This document shows positions 23,301 to 34,480 of a DNA stretch of 64,000 nucleotides, one piece after another. The notes under the pieces were generated by a model. The model was not told where the DNA came from. It worked only from the letters and a program-made list of their open reading frames with translations, and searched no databases. The stretch is from Marsupella aquatica. Taxonomy: Eukaryota > Marchantiophyta. Both the position numbers and the translations under genes were made by a program. Each line of letters begins with the position of its first letter. Position 1 is the first letter of the stretch. The stretch is from assembly GCA_973895155.1 (NCBI GenBank), contig OZ316892.1, positions 5,642,001-5,706,000 on the forward strand, given 5' to 3'.

Positions 23301-24045
23301 GATTGGTCTCTCTGACCTAGTTCGCTTTGCCAGAGTTGCGGATGCCGACCTTCCCTTGCGCTTCATCTCTTCAGTGCCTGAATACTCCCCAAGAATAGCT
23401 TCCTTCGTCCACTTTGCAGTGTGACCCTTCAATTCCCAAAGTGGCTGCCTTGCGTTCTTGATATATCGCCTCCCTAATCCCCACGACCTTATTCTCCCGA
23501 ATCAGCAATTTGTCAAGCTCCACACTGGTGGGTGTCCACGAGAACTTTTCCAACACCTCCTCCGTATCTACAAATGTCGTTTTGTGAATTCCCCACAATC
23601 ACGCAAGCTCCGCTCGTTCTCTAGCCGCGCGCTCCGGCTCAACGTCTTCATACGTAGGTATCAGCTGCCTTGCTTCTTCAAGCAAACAGCCCCAGAACTT
23701 CCCTACCTGGTTCACCGTGTTCATTCCACTGAATGCCAAGAACTTGCGCAATCTCCCAATCTACCACATGCACTCGACTGACAGTCGCTCCTCAATGTCG
23801 AGACCATGTACACGAGAACACGAAATGGCAGAGTATTGGTCTCTTCACTCCGAAGCTGCCACTTAGGGGTCTTTGTGATCAAGCCTGGATTAGGTCATAA
23901 CTCCAACTTAATCCCGCCGGATCTCAACCGTTGGATCTTTCCCTTATCATCTAACACGTAGAAATCGGCATCGTTCTTTATTGTTACCTTATACCCTATT
24001 ATTTTAGGCTTAATTATTACTTCGTGATCCTGGCAAGGCATCACA
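20386..24045 (-). pseudogene. Broken ORF: globular N-terminal part and long coiled coil, family unassigned
   Basis: Minus-strand frames form one degraded gene. N-terminal parts lie at 24045-23880 (GYKVTIKNDADFYVLDDKGK) and 23598-22690. The latter contains a compact region with LEGFVRLSWRMVDIPDEDLL and LLYGKVFELTPALIKAVFSLP, a pattern reminiscent of retroelement-associated plant transposon proteins. Next is an acidic, disordered middle (22439-22083). The last third (22013-20700) is a heptad-rich coiled coil (for example DRLRKAAKDQTTQSEKVLA) broken by TAG codons at about 21520 and 21203. The end (20697-20386) is Glu/Ala-rich. It ends about 80 bp before the inferred LTR start in the same orientation, so it could be the 3' accessory ORF of a neighbouring element. 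I do not recognise its function. Confidence 0.6.
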
Positions 24046-27000
24046 CCTACCCCCCAAAAACAAAAAACCCCTCACCCTGACAAAGAAAAAGAAACAAGGT
24101 TGCCTGTTGTTGGGAGTTTGGCCACTTGTCATTCTATTAAAAGAGTTAGAAGAAAATTAATGTCTTTACATTAATTTTTTTTTAAACAAACGGGCAAAAG
24201 AAAGGGGAAGCCTAGGTGCATGTAGGCATTGTGGGCCAGGCTAGGCACCCCCTCAGCACGGGCTATCACATTGCATTGTGAGCGAGGCACCAGGCTACAA
24301 AGCACTGTGGGCAATAAGCAAATTGAGAGGTCACCTTTGGGTGGTCCAAACATAAGGAAAATGCCCTTTATATACAATGGCTTAGACAGATTAATCCCGT
24401 CCAGATCTGCTTTTGTTTAGCTAGCGGACTACTACGCTTAGAAAAGGGCAGGATTGAGTAATATAATTTTTGATAGAATGCATTGCCACTAAAGATGTGT
24501 TTGAGCACTCATCAAAACCTATCACACATAGTATAATATCTAATGCAAAATTTTGTATCTAACTCCTTTTCTCATAGTTTCAAATTCTCAAATTAAACCA
24601 ATCCGATAGAGACCACCAGTTTATAGCACAAGTCATGGCAAATCCAACCAACGACCACCATTCATATGGTACATCCCAGAAGTAGGTCAAGGACCACCAT
24701 TGTCTTGTACATGACAAAAACCTACTCAAGTAACAATATCTCTCACATATCTCAAAAGCCACTCAAGGCTCATGAACTTCATTATCACTCCCTATGGCAA
24801 TCCCTGTAATATTCCATTTTGATATTTTAGTTTGCTGCATTGCATTTAGTTAAGATGTAGAAACTAACTATCCAGTCATGCATCTAAGTAATGGTGGGTA
24901 AAAAGAAAGTCTTGCTGAATTTGTGTAAGTGTCACATGGTCAATTTAGCCAGGTTGTTGATTGTTCTCTAGGTTTTTCACAATGAAACTGTGAGTGTCAA
25001 AATTGATCAGAATCATTAACCTAGCTATACTAATCAACTAAGATCACTCACTGATCATCCACTTATAAATGTCAAGATGAATAGTCAGGATCAGAAAACC
25101 ACACAAGCAGAAACCAGTTGACAAATACCCATAAATATAGAAAGGCTTTTGTGCTCAACTGCTCTGCATCCACCAAGGTTGTTGAGTCTAGTACACAAGT
25201 GGTCTTAACTCATCTAACTTAAGAGAATTTAACAGCAAACAGTGACATCTTTCTGAGAGCACAAACAGTGGCAAGTGATGCTCCCGTTGACCAAGCCAAT
25301 GAATTATGCAACCCCCCTGGCCCATGACACCTTTAGACCTTCACTCACTGACACCATGTCATTTCCAAAAAGTTATTGACAGAAACAAATTTGACCTCCA
25401 ACATCTCCTGTCCTCCAGCAGAATTGGCTACTCTTGGGCTCATTAGAAGCGGCTTGGAAAAATCCAGTCAAATATCTCATGAAGAATAATAGAGAGCCTT
25501 GTGAATTTCTAAAAGCAATCCATTACTTATTGTCCGCACTTTTTAGCAGGTAACTTTGACATTTAATGTCTCCTTCGACATCAAATGGAATCTTCTATTC
25601 ATGGGATTGCTAGAAATTGCTTTGAAAAAATCTTTTGAATTAGTCTAATATAGTAAAATTTCATTGACAATGGAGACCTACGAATTCTCAGAGATATATG
25701 TCAAGATTGTATTCTTGCCACATTTTTGTCATATGTGTAATCTATACAATATGAGTAGAAATAGGGGTTTGTTGCAGTCCATCAGAGTTTCAATATTAAT
25801 AGCATCTTCATCCTAGAACATGTTTCATCTTTTTGTCTTGTAGTGATGTGTAACTGACTATTGCATAGTATTTGATAGGATTGAGTGGGAAAAATACATC
25901 ACATGCCAAATAAAAATACATGTTAGGCAATGACTAGGAAAAGTATAAGTGCACAAGACAGTACGTCTTGAAAAGTTATCCACCTCAGGTACAGATCCTC
26001 ACTTGCTTTCATGACACTTAATAAATCAAAACTTGTGCACATAAGGCAGAGAAGATACTCCCTTGCCTTTGATAATGACAATAAGAACCATAAGCTTAGT
26101 AAATAAATGTTTGAGGACTTAAAGCAGGAGTTGTCCACATCTCAAAGCATCAACTCTCTCTCTCTCTCTCTCTCTCTCTAGAATTCGCAGAAATTCCATA
26201 AAATCTGCTAAAAGGGGTGAATGCACTATATTGAAAACTAAATGTAGTGGGGAAGAGAGGTGCCAAAGTAACCTAAAATCTGAATTATGCAAGTGATGCA
26301 CCTTGTTACTGCACATTGAATTGGAAATATATAACCAAACAATTCTTAGTAAGACAAAACACTGAAAGGTGGATCGGCCATATAGGATATAGCAGTGTCA
26401 GAATAATCTATGGTAGAAATAAGGCTTTTTTGCAGTCCATCCGAGTTGAAAATCTCTATCCTAACCTCTCTGCTGTCCCAGCCTTTTGGCAAAAGTGGAG
26501 GTCCATTTGGACTTCCATTTCACAAACAGTGCTTTGAATTTGATAATTGGCTGCCACTATTTAAAAAGAAAACGACTTTATAAACTCCCCTCACTGGAAG
26601 ACTCCACTTTGAGGCAGTCCACTGAATTCTCATTTTGTCACAGTAAATGGACTAGCTTGCTCCAAAAGGAAATTTAAGAAAGACCTCCATAAGTTGAGAT
26701 CACTACTTCAGTCACTTAGCCCTTAATTCAGTCCCTTATACACTTTGGTACATTTGGGACTTTAAACTGAGCCACCTATGACTGTCCTTCTACTACGGAC
26801 TTATCCTCTACCTCCTTCTAATGGGCATTAGTTTGGATATTCATACATTGTTCAACGTTATTCGTTTTACTCACATTGATTATAGAGCATTCTAGAGCAG
26901 ACATTTTTGGCTCATGAGTGAAATCATGGTAGAAAAAAACCCTATTTCAGACCACACAAGAATTAGTTAGTGCTACTTTTGACCCAAGATCACCCGTTTT

Positions 27001-29314
27001 CACCAGCACTCTAAACAAGAGTGAAAAACAAAACTATTGTGAAAACCGACAAGAATTAATGTTATTTTGGCCTCAGACTGCCCCATAGGTCTTGTAAAGC
27101 CACCGTTAGTCTTCTTGGGATAAGATCTCGATCATCCAGTTGTATTGGATTTTTGTGATTCTCGGTTTGACAATTTTGGGGTCAATTTATTCACTTCGAC
27201 GGTGTGACGATCTGTTCTTAGTGTTTGATATTGTGATACACATTTGGTTCAGAGATCTTAGAAGGCTTCTGGCGCAGATCGCAGGCTGACCATGGTTCTA
27301 GCAGTCCGTAGCAGAAAAGCCTATTGGAGAAGTCCGTGTTAGCATTTTTTAGGCTACGATGTCTACAGTAATACTCGGAGAGAAGTGGAGCACAGCCAGG
27401 GCTCTACTGACATAAAACTATTGTCTATCACTCGGTCCCTCTGTCCAGGGGGGGAAACAAGGGTGGGCATGGAACATTGTCGAAACACAACACGCGACGT
27501 TAGGACCTTTGATAATGCAGTACAGTCATGATCTTCTACTGATCGGTGGTTGGTATTCGATTTCAAGCTAGGCCAAAGGAAAAAGTCATGTCGTGTGAAT
27601 TGCAGAACTAACAGTTATGCACTTGGATTTCAGGCCTGATGATATACAGAATCAAACCATGACCTGCGTGCACTAGTGTCAGACAAGGGCTGGCAAACAA
27701 TGGGAATCAAGTTGACTAACTCTGACAAGATTGAGCCGACTAAGTGTTGACTACATAATCAAGCGTAGCCCACCTGGACAGGGATCATGATGCCTTGGAT
27801 CTAGTCTACCACACATCAGCGTTCCCACTTGGGTTTTTCTGGCTTCTTTGCAGGATGGACAGGCTGAACTGTTACAAAAAAATCTGGTCATCATTAGATG
27901 CGGAGTCCTTTCCCTACATAATTCTAGCTCTCATCACCGAGATATAGTCAAGCATCTTTCTTCGTCTTCAAAGCAATTTGTTATCAATAAAAACGCACAG
28001 CTTAGAGACAGGCACGGTCAAGTGCAAATAGACAGGTCGTATTTTATCGAAACAATTCCACGGGTGGTAGCCGCCCTCACTTCATAAATAGAGAGTGAGG
28101 GAATAGGGTGTTCACTACGCACTTGATCAACAAATATGGCAGCCAAAAGTCATGTATTCTGATGTGCCCCATTCATTTGCTGGCTTTGTAAGTTCCCTTC
28201 CCAGAACTGATAGGCAGAACCTGGGTTCACTTTTCGGTTAGGGCCGATGCTTTGGTGTACGAATACAAGTTAACCTCCCCCAGTGGATGAGGTTGGTGGA
28301 CGCTATTTCTTGTCCACGAAACGCAGGCAAAAGCCCATAGTGGTTGGACAATCAATGTGCAACCGATGCTGCGGGCTCGACAACGCCCCTATTCAGAGCA
28401 TCTCTTTAGTCTGGAGACACGACTTCAAGTTTCACCGCAGTTCTGGTTCTCCAGAGATATTACCATTTTCATAATGATTCAATCTCTCGGGATACATCGG
28501 TTTGCATTTCACCTCAAACACGTTGCATGAATCCGTCTATTCACAGGATGTCTAACAATTTGAATCAGTAATAAAACTTTTCGAGGTCGCAACATTTGTT
28601 GTGAGAGTGTTCTACAGTCGTGGTCTCAAGATGGGAGGCGTGATTAAAAACTGTGGAAAAGCCCAAAAAGGTTTTTGGCACTATCCATCTCTGTTCTCCA
28701 ATGTCTCACGCAAGCTTAAATCTCAGTTCCTGATGAACCCCAGATCTTGAACTATTCAAGTCCCAGCAGGACCAACCACATTTAAAGCTGGCAACCTTCT
28801 CCTTTATCAATGAATTTCATCGCAGATTCTCTTAGAGGCCCTACCATGGTTATCCAGATGACAATTGGATGGGAAATGGAGTCGGCAATCCATTATATAC
28901 GGCAGTCTACATAACTCAGATATTCTAAAAAATCCATGAAAGATCGTTCGAGGACGATTTTTAGAGTTGTTATTAGGAAAGAACTAGAGACTAAACAAAC
29001 TGGAGACTCGAAATAACTTCAACACTTGAACATCAGGCAAGTTTCGAGACGATTCACTTTCCAGAACAGTACCTAGAAAGTCAATAGGGAATGATGCCTC
29101 GCTAGCTGTGAGTTACTCCAACAATCCTGACAATATTTCTTACTGTGAAGGGTTGAAGTGTCACAAACCCAGAAACCCCAAAACCTATACCCAGGAATGA
29201 GTAACTTGGGAAGCATGTATAGCTAGTTGACCCGTTAACAGTGGCTTGCTAGCTCTAAAGCCCCAATTGAAATTATACAAAACCAGGTAGCCTTCAGGGT
29301 CAACGGACTTATTT
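24046..29314. other. 5.3-kb stretch without a recognisable gene
   Basis: Only short open frames without motifs on either strand. Contents that can be named: a T-run near 24173-24182, the 19-bp repeat at 24315-24333, a (CT)13 microsatellite at 26154-26179, and AT-rich DNA. The part from 27 to 29.3 kb has a more balanced base composition but still no domain that I recognise. Confidence 0.5.
26154..26179. repeat. (CT)13 microsatellite
   Basis: Thirteen uninterrupted CT units. Confidence 0.95.
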
Positions 29315-30152
29315 TCACAATGCATCTGACATCAGGAACGTCCGAATCCGCTGCAACAATTCAGCTTTCACATTGTCTGGCACCATTGCTGCAGCCAACC
29401 ATACCACCAACAACATTAAGCCCCTCGCAGTCAGTTCTTCACTTATATGCTGTACCTAAAGTTTTTAGAAGACTGGCGTGATTGACCACGAAATTACAGG
29501 TGACTTGGGGTCTCATTTTTAACATCCCACCTCGGCCTTTAGGGGTGATGTTGCGTACAATGTCGTCCACAGTGATGTTTCCTCGCCCCTTTTTCCTTGT
29601 GAATGCTCGACATTGGGCTTTGAGTTCGTCTTTCCATCCACATTCGATAAGCCTTTCCCTCAAGAGCTCCTTCAGCCTCTCCTTCTCGCCACTTTCTATC
29701 AACTGCGAACGCAATTTCGTTAAGATCAGCCCGTAGCTTTGAATAAACAAATTTCTGCTCAATTTAGAACTGATGTACGTCTGTCTCCCACGTGGACGGA
29801 TTCTGCAAGATTCATCGTCCAGTGCCCATCAAGAATTGGGGCCAACCGGACGAACACCGGATGCCACAGGAATGAAGGTCACCTTAATATTAATGATCTC
29901 TTGAAGCGTTGGCTCGGCTTCCTTGTCTTCATCCGCGTCAGGAGTAGGTGGACGGTTAATTGACGCCCTCCTTCAACGACAAACAACACAAAACAATCGG
30001 CTATCAAATCCTTCAGCTCTGAACACCACCTTAGTCATTCCAGAACTAATCAAAGGAACGAAGAGACACAGACAACGTTGACGACGGGAAGTCTGGTCAG
30101 GCAAGGGAGGAGAACCAACCGCGGAGACAATGTCTAACCAGGAAAATCTCAT
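29315..30152 (-). CDS. ENY2: ENY2/SUS1, SAGA deubiquitinase-module and TREX-2 subunit
   Basis: Four exons, all in phase, give a protein of about 114 residues, the usual length: exon 1 30139-30152 (ATG plus 11 nt; proposed), exon 2 29883-29967 (or to 29970), exon 3 29531-29702, exon 4 29315-29388. Exon 2 gives NRPPTPDADEDKEAEPTLQE and ends EIINIK; exon 3 gives ESGEKERLKELLRERLIECG, WKDELK and TVDDIVRNITPKGR; exon 4 gives VPDNVKAELLQRIRTFL. These are diagnostic for plant ENY2, a small helical protein that wraps around SGF11 in the histone H2B deubiquitination module and around SAC3 in the TREX-2 mRNA export complex. Exons 2-4 are firm. Exon 1 is the candidate that joins in frame and gives a start like that of other plant ENY2 proteins (MR.S..NRPP). 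The leader upstream carries telo-boxes in a tandem duplication. Confidence 0.92.
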
Positions 30153-30310
30153 GACCTCCCTAGGACACAATTCGCCAAAACTAAACGGTAAATGAATTCT
30201 ACCGTTCTACCTCTATACGAAACAAGACCGCATCGGGCATGTTGCTCGTAGACTCTGGTGATCTGCACCATCCAATGATGTAAACCTCCATCGACATTAC
30301 AACCCCACAG

Positions 30311-30645
30311 ACAGACCCCTAACAAGGGCAACCCCTATCTCAATTTCCCGATAAACCCTAAAGCGGAGACAAGCAAGCCTCGCACAGACGAGAGACACCG
30401 AAAGCTTTCGCAGGCAAAATTCCGAGTCAAAACAATTTCACTCAATTCAAGGGCCTCACATCAAAGCGAGAGACAGACCCTCACAACAGCAACTCCAATA
30501 CCACTTTCCAGATAAACCCTAATGCGGAGACGAGCAAGTTTCGGACCGACTCGCAACAACGAACGCATTTCGCAGGCAAATTACGAGTCAAAGAATCCAT
30601 TCCTTTCCGTTCCACAGAAGAGAGCCTTACATCAAAGCGAGCTGC
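30311..30645 (-). repeat. Tandem duplication (about 165 bp) covering the ENY2 leader/promoter, with a telo-box in each copy
   Basis: Copy A (30311-30475) and copy B (30476-30645) share, in order, AGACCC, ATAAACCCTAA, GCGGAGAC.AGCAAG, TTCGCAGGCAAA, GAGTCAAA and ACATCAAAGCGAG. The telo-box AAACCCTAA lies at 30353-30361 and 30514-30522. Telo-boxes are common in promoters of plant growth and translation genes. The second copy may double a regulatory site or provide an alternative start. Confidence 0.75.
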
Positions 30646-32095
30646 CGTGCTCCCTGGCGGGCTTCAGGGGCTCAATTAATCAGCAAACGAAAAACCTGAG
30701 ACGGAACCTCGAGCAACGGTCAGAGCCACCACTGCAGAACGAGAGAGCGAGAGGATCGAGAGGAACGTCAAGCCGAACGATTGAGCTCTCGATGGAAGTT
30801 AACTCACGGAGAGAGAGAGAACAGCGGATTGTCGAAAAATGCGCGGGATGCTGTCGACGGAACGGAATCTGGACACGACAGAAAACGTGAACCTGGAATG
30901 TAATAATAGGGCGTCTCAAACTAACGGTTTCGAGGTTTCCACTTACCAAAATTATGTTGAGGTTCTCACAAACCATGACTAACTTTGGTCGAAGAATTGA
31001 TTAGCAAGAAATGTGTCAGGGCCCTTCAAGAATCTTCAGTGCGCATTGAAAAAGTGATGATGTGTGCTATTCCACAATGGCATGGTGTGACCCGTCTCAA
31101 CGCAAAGCCCGGCAAGGTAAAATTTACCGAAACATAAGTTTCTGTCACAAACAAGAACTCTTGGGTATGCAAGAAGAACCAAATTTGATTATTTGTGTTT
31201 AAGAGAAGGCAAATAAAAAAAGTTAGACCCTGTAATTGCAAAAACAATCAAAAACTAAAAAGTAACATTTCAAGTCAAGAGAAAAATAAAATAGGGGTGA
31301 AACAACAATCTTTTGATTAATTGTGATTGATATATAAATGTTTTCTGGTAAATTATTTTAATTTTCTATTTAATTTACACTTTTTTTAAATAATGACAAG
31401 TAAAAATAAACTCTTCAATTACTTTAATATTTAGTATCAAGACAACATAAGAAACCCAAGAAACTTTTCAACTTCTCTAACATTTACCAAGATAATTTAA
31501 AAAACATATCCATATTAACCAAGTGGTCCTCCAACTTATTTAATATGGATATTTACCAAGATAACTTAAGCATTTCATTCAAGACAAAAACAGATGAATT
31601 CATTTGTATTTTTCGGTTGTGTGTGGTAAAATAGTGGTACCCAAGCAAAGTGGGCTATATCTTGACAGGAAGGAAACCAAACGGATCTACTATATTTTAA
31701 CCCCCTCCCTAGGTCTGTTTCTTCTTATATACAGTGTGGGGAGTTTAGAGCCTGTTGTGAACTTTTAGGTTAAAGTTGTTTTCTACGTCCTCAACTTCTC
31801 TACCACGGCTACTCATCCCCCAGAGGTGACCTCACTTCCTCAATGTACATAGCTCATGGCTAACTGAAATAACCAATGGGAAGTACTTCAAACAATTGGG
31901 CTGTCATATTAGGGCCACTTTACAAGATGAGCACAGCAATTTGAGTACTTTCTACCAGGGCCCTAACAGAGCCCAACTTTTTGTGTGCTGTAAGACTCTA
32001 GACCAATCCAAGACAGGAATCATAGGAGAAAACGGCCTGCCCATTTTCGCATCTCCGGAGATCCAATAGTCTAGCACCCAAATGAGAGTCCCAAG
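30646..32095. other. Intergenic, no gene recognised
   Basis: An open frame of 122 codons on the plus strand (30522-30890) overlaps the duplicated ENY2 leader on the opposite strand and shows no domain; I treat it as chance. From 31.2 to 31.6 kb the DNA is strongly AT-rich. Confidence 0.45.
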
Positions 32096-32335
32096 CCGGC
32101 TAGCCCGAGCTGGTCCATACCAAAATACAGGTTCGATCATTCCCGTAGCTCAACTTGCCGCGCCAGTCTTCTAAAGCAAGGAGCACAAAGGCAGGCTAAA
32201 ACAACAGCAGTGATAGAGTCCCAAGCCGGCTAGCCCGAGCTGATCCATACCAAATGCAGGTTCGATCATTCCCGTAGCTCAACTTGCCGCCAGTCTTCTA
32301 AAGCAAGGAGCACACATGCAGGCTAAAACAACGGC
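32096..32335. repeat. 120-bp tandem duplication, two copies
   Basis: GAGTCCCAAGCCGGCTAGCC starts at 32096 and again at 32216. The two copies differ by a few substitutions and small indels over about 120 bp. Both contain GGTTCGATCATTCCCGTAGC, which superficially resembles tRNA arms but does not fold into a tRNA. Confidence 0.9.
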
Positions 32336-33744
32336 AACAATTGATTGCCCTTCTTGTAAAGTGGCCCTTAGCTTGTGGGTGAATGAGGGACTAGTGGGTG
32401 GAGAAGAGAGATGATAGGAGAGGGACTGATTGTCACTTCAGCTCATATATGTGCTAGATAGTGCTTCTATTACAAATTTGCGTCTCATCATAGAAAAGTG
32501 AGAATTGACACTTATGTGCGTATGGAATTCCGCCTACGTGTGAAATCAATCTGTTTGTTTACGACGGCCAAAGTGACAAAGCAACGAGGGCTATCGCTTC
32601 CGTAACTCATTGACGGTGGGGGATTAGTCCCGAGCGAGAAAATCGGGAGACACTAGTGTCTACCTTACTCCCAAGTGATGAAATACGCAAAGGTAGGGTC
32701 CATAATGCCATATTGTCCCTCTAGGCATTGACAAGCTCAGCACTCCAATCGACACGCTACTGCTCTATTCCCAGCAGTGGAAAAACTGACCCTTAATGTG
32801 AGCAAGGTGACGCCCACCGTCTCTCAAGAAATCCTAGCGAGTTTACCTTGATACAAGTACGCACTCATTCGGAAAGGAAACTTCAAATTTTAGATCAGAT
32901 CCATGTTGTTCCGTCCTTCAAATTGAGCTATACCCTCCCAAACAACGACACGAGTATCCTTTATATTGCCTTCGTTAGTGATTTGCCAAACAGTGGAATA
33001 ATAATATCCGTCACACCTTCTATCAAAGCTCCCAAGAACTTTGAAATTAAAAGCTTGACTTCGCTTACTCACAAAGACAGTCTAGCAAAATATGTTGGTA
33101 GTGGGCATTCATGAAAATTCGCCAGTTCAGAGGTGGTCTGTGGATTCTATCGAAACTATTGAAGCAAAACGAAAGGCCGCAACCAATTGGCTCGACACTA
33201 CAATTTTTTTGAATCAAAACAACGCCGACTGCTCCATGGAGTTGAGAGGTAACTCCACGTCGTCGAATCCGCTTGGCCCTATGCGAGACTAAAACCAAAA
33301 ATCAACAGGAAAATCGCCGGCGCTTTGATATATGAAAAACCCACAAACCATTTAAATTCTTAGTTCAAAATTCCCGGCCGAGCAACCAATAAGGAAGCTC
33401 ACCTTCCATAGCCTCAGCAAGTTAGCTACGGAGAAGAGGTCAAGGTCTTCAAAAGCTACACGAAAGGAAAAATACCGGACACGATTCGGATCAGTCACAT
33501 CCAACACAACCAGACTGAATAAGCAACAATGCTAATGCGCACAGACAAATCCCAGTGGTGACTAGTCCACATGGAGTCGTACAAGGGATAAAGATGAAAC
33601 TGGAATCAACTGCGGCTGTAGTGAATCCGTAGAATTTCATTATAAAAACTTCAGCGAAGGAATTGGCTAACCCTCGCTATGCAAAAAAAGTCACTCCCGG
33701 TACCAAAGGTGTGCAATTTGATAACCTAAATTTCAACTCATCAT
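32336..33744. other. Intergenic between ENY2 and eL28, no gene recognised
   Basis: Short open frames at 32848-33114 (plus) and 33065-33298 (minus) overlap on opposite strands and show no motif. The last few hundred bases before 33745 are expected to include the eL28 3' UTR. Confidence 0.4.
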
Positions 33745-34437
33745 TCATTTTCGCAGGGCTTTTCTTGGACCCTTCGAGCTCTTCTTTCCAACTCCAGCCT
33801 TAGATACACGAAGGCTCTTGTGTACTGCTGCTAGCCGAGCCAAAGCAGCTTGCTTAAGATCAGCTCTGTAACCATTTTCTGCTACCTGCGAGAGTGATCC
33901 AAGTAAGTGAGAAACTCGCACTCGACCAGTCATACATCGGTAACAACGCTCAAATTTCGTCTCTGTATCGTCATTCGCAACGCTGCCATCACAACAAAAA
34001 TTGCAGGAGAAATGAGGGTAACTAACCTGGTTGACGACAGCACGAGCCATCTTCCTGAAATCCCTCTTCAACACTGACGTGTTGACGGACTGGGCAGGCT
34101 GGGTTCCCTTCTTGGTCTTGGTGGTAGAAATGGCCACATTGAGCCCCTCACCGGCCGCTACGATGGCAACAGTCTTCCTGTTTGCCAAACCTGCAGGAGC
34201 AGCGGCAGTGTCAGCTAAAAGCAACTCCCCCAAGACCCATGCACTACCATACCAAATAACCCATCAGACAACAATCTGCACACAAGCATACTCACCTGAG
34301 TACTTGAAGGTGTTCAAGTTGTACAAGTTGTTAGGCTCGGAACTGAACTGCACCGAGGCGTTGTTGTTTCCGTTCCTCTTTACCAAGAAGCTGTTATTTT
34401 TCTTCACAAGCTGCCACAACAAATCGGAGGACGCCAT
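33745..34437 (-). CDS. RPL28: Large-subunit ribosomal protein eL28 (L28e)
   Basis: Three exons join in frame to a 148-residue protein: 34296-34437, 34027-34190 and 33745-33885, with GT-AG introns (donors CTCAG|GTGAG and ACCAG|GTTAG). Exon 1 begins MASSDLLWQLVKKNNSFLVK and exon 2 has the conserved LANRKTVAIV core and TKTKKGTQPAQSVN. The C-terminal exon is basic, ending in a Lys/Arg-rich tail. This is the complete eukaryote-specific eL28 of the 60S subunit (plant homologues about 143 residues). A telo-box sits 35 bp upstream of the ATG, the usual arrangement for plant ribosomal protein genes. The minus-strand start codon at 34437-34435 is the only Met upstream of the conserved region. Confidence 0.97.
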
Positions 34438-34471
34438 CCTGCATAGTTTCCCATCTCTTCGGTTAGATTGA

Positions 34472-34480
34472 AAACCCTAA
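34472..34480 (-). promoter_or_regulatory. Telo-box in the eL28 leader
   Basis: AAACCCTAA on the plus strand (TTAGGGTTT in gene sense) lies 35 bp upstream of the eL28 start codon. Telo-boxes in this position are a known feature of plant translation-machinery genes, bound by Pur-alpha- and TRB-type proteins. Confidence 0.7.

Noticed and set aside
20386-23600. Plant mobile domain (PMD/MAIN-like) identity for the coiled-coil ORF
   Set aside because: The diagnostic PMD stretch around a LPxGE.T.TLxDV pattern is not seen; only a general resemblance to element-associated plant proteins remains.
15954-24333. 19-bp direct repeat as a target-site duplication
   Set aside because: LTR elements make 4-6 bp duplications; 19 bp does not fit and the repeat does not abut an LTR end.
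32125-32160. Possible tRNA gene (GGTTCGATC and CCCGTAGCTCAA phrases)
   Set aside because: The arms are in the wrong order and no cloverleaf forms; the B-box is imperfect.
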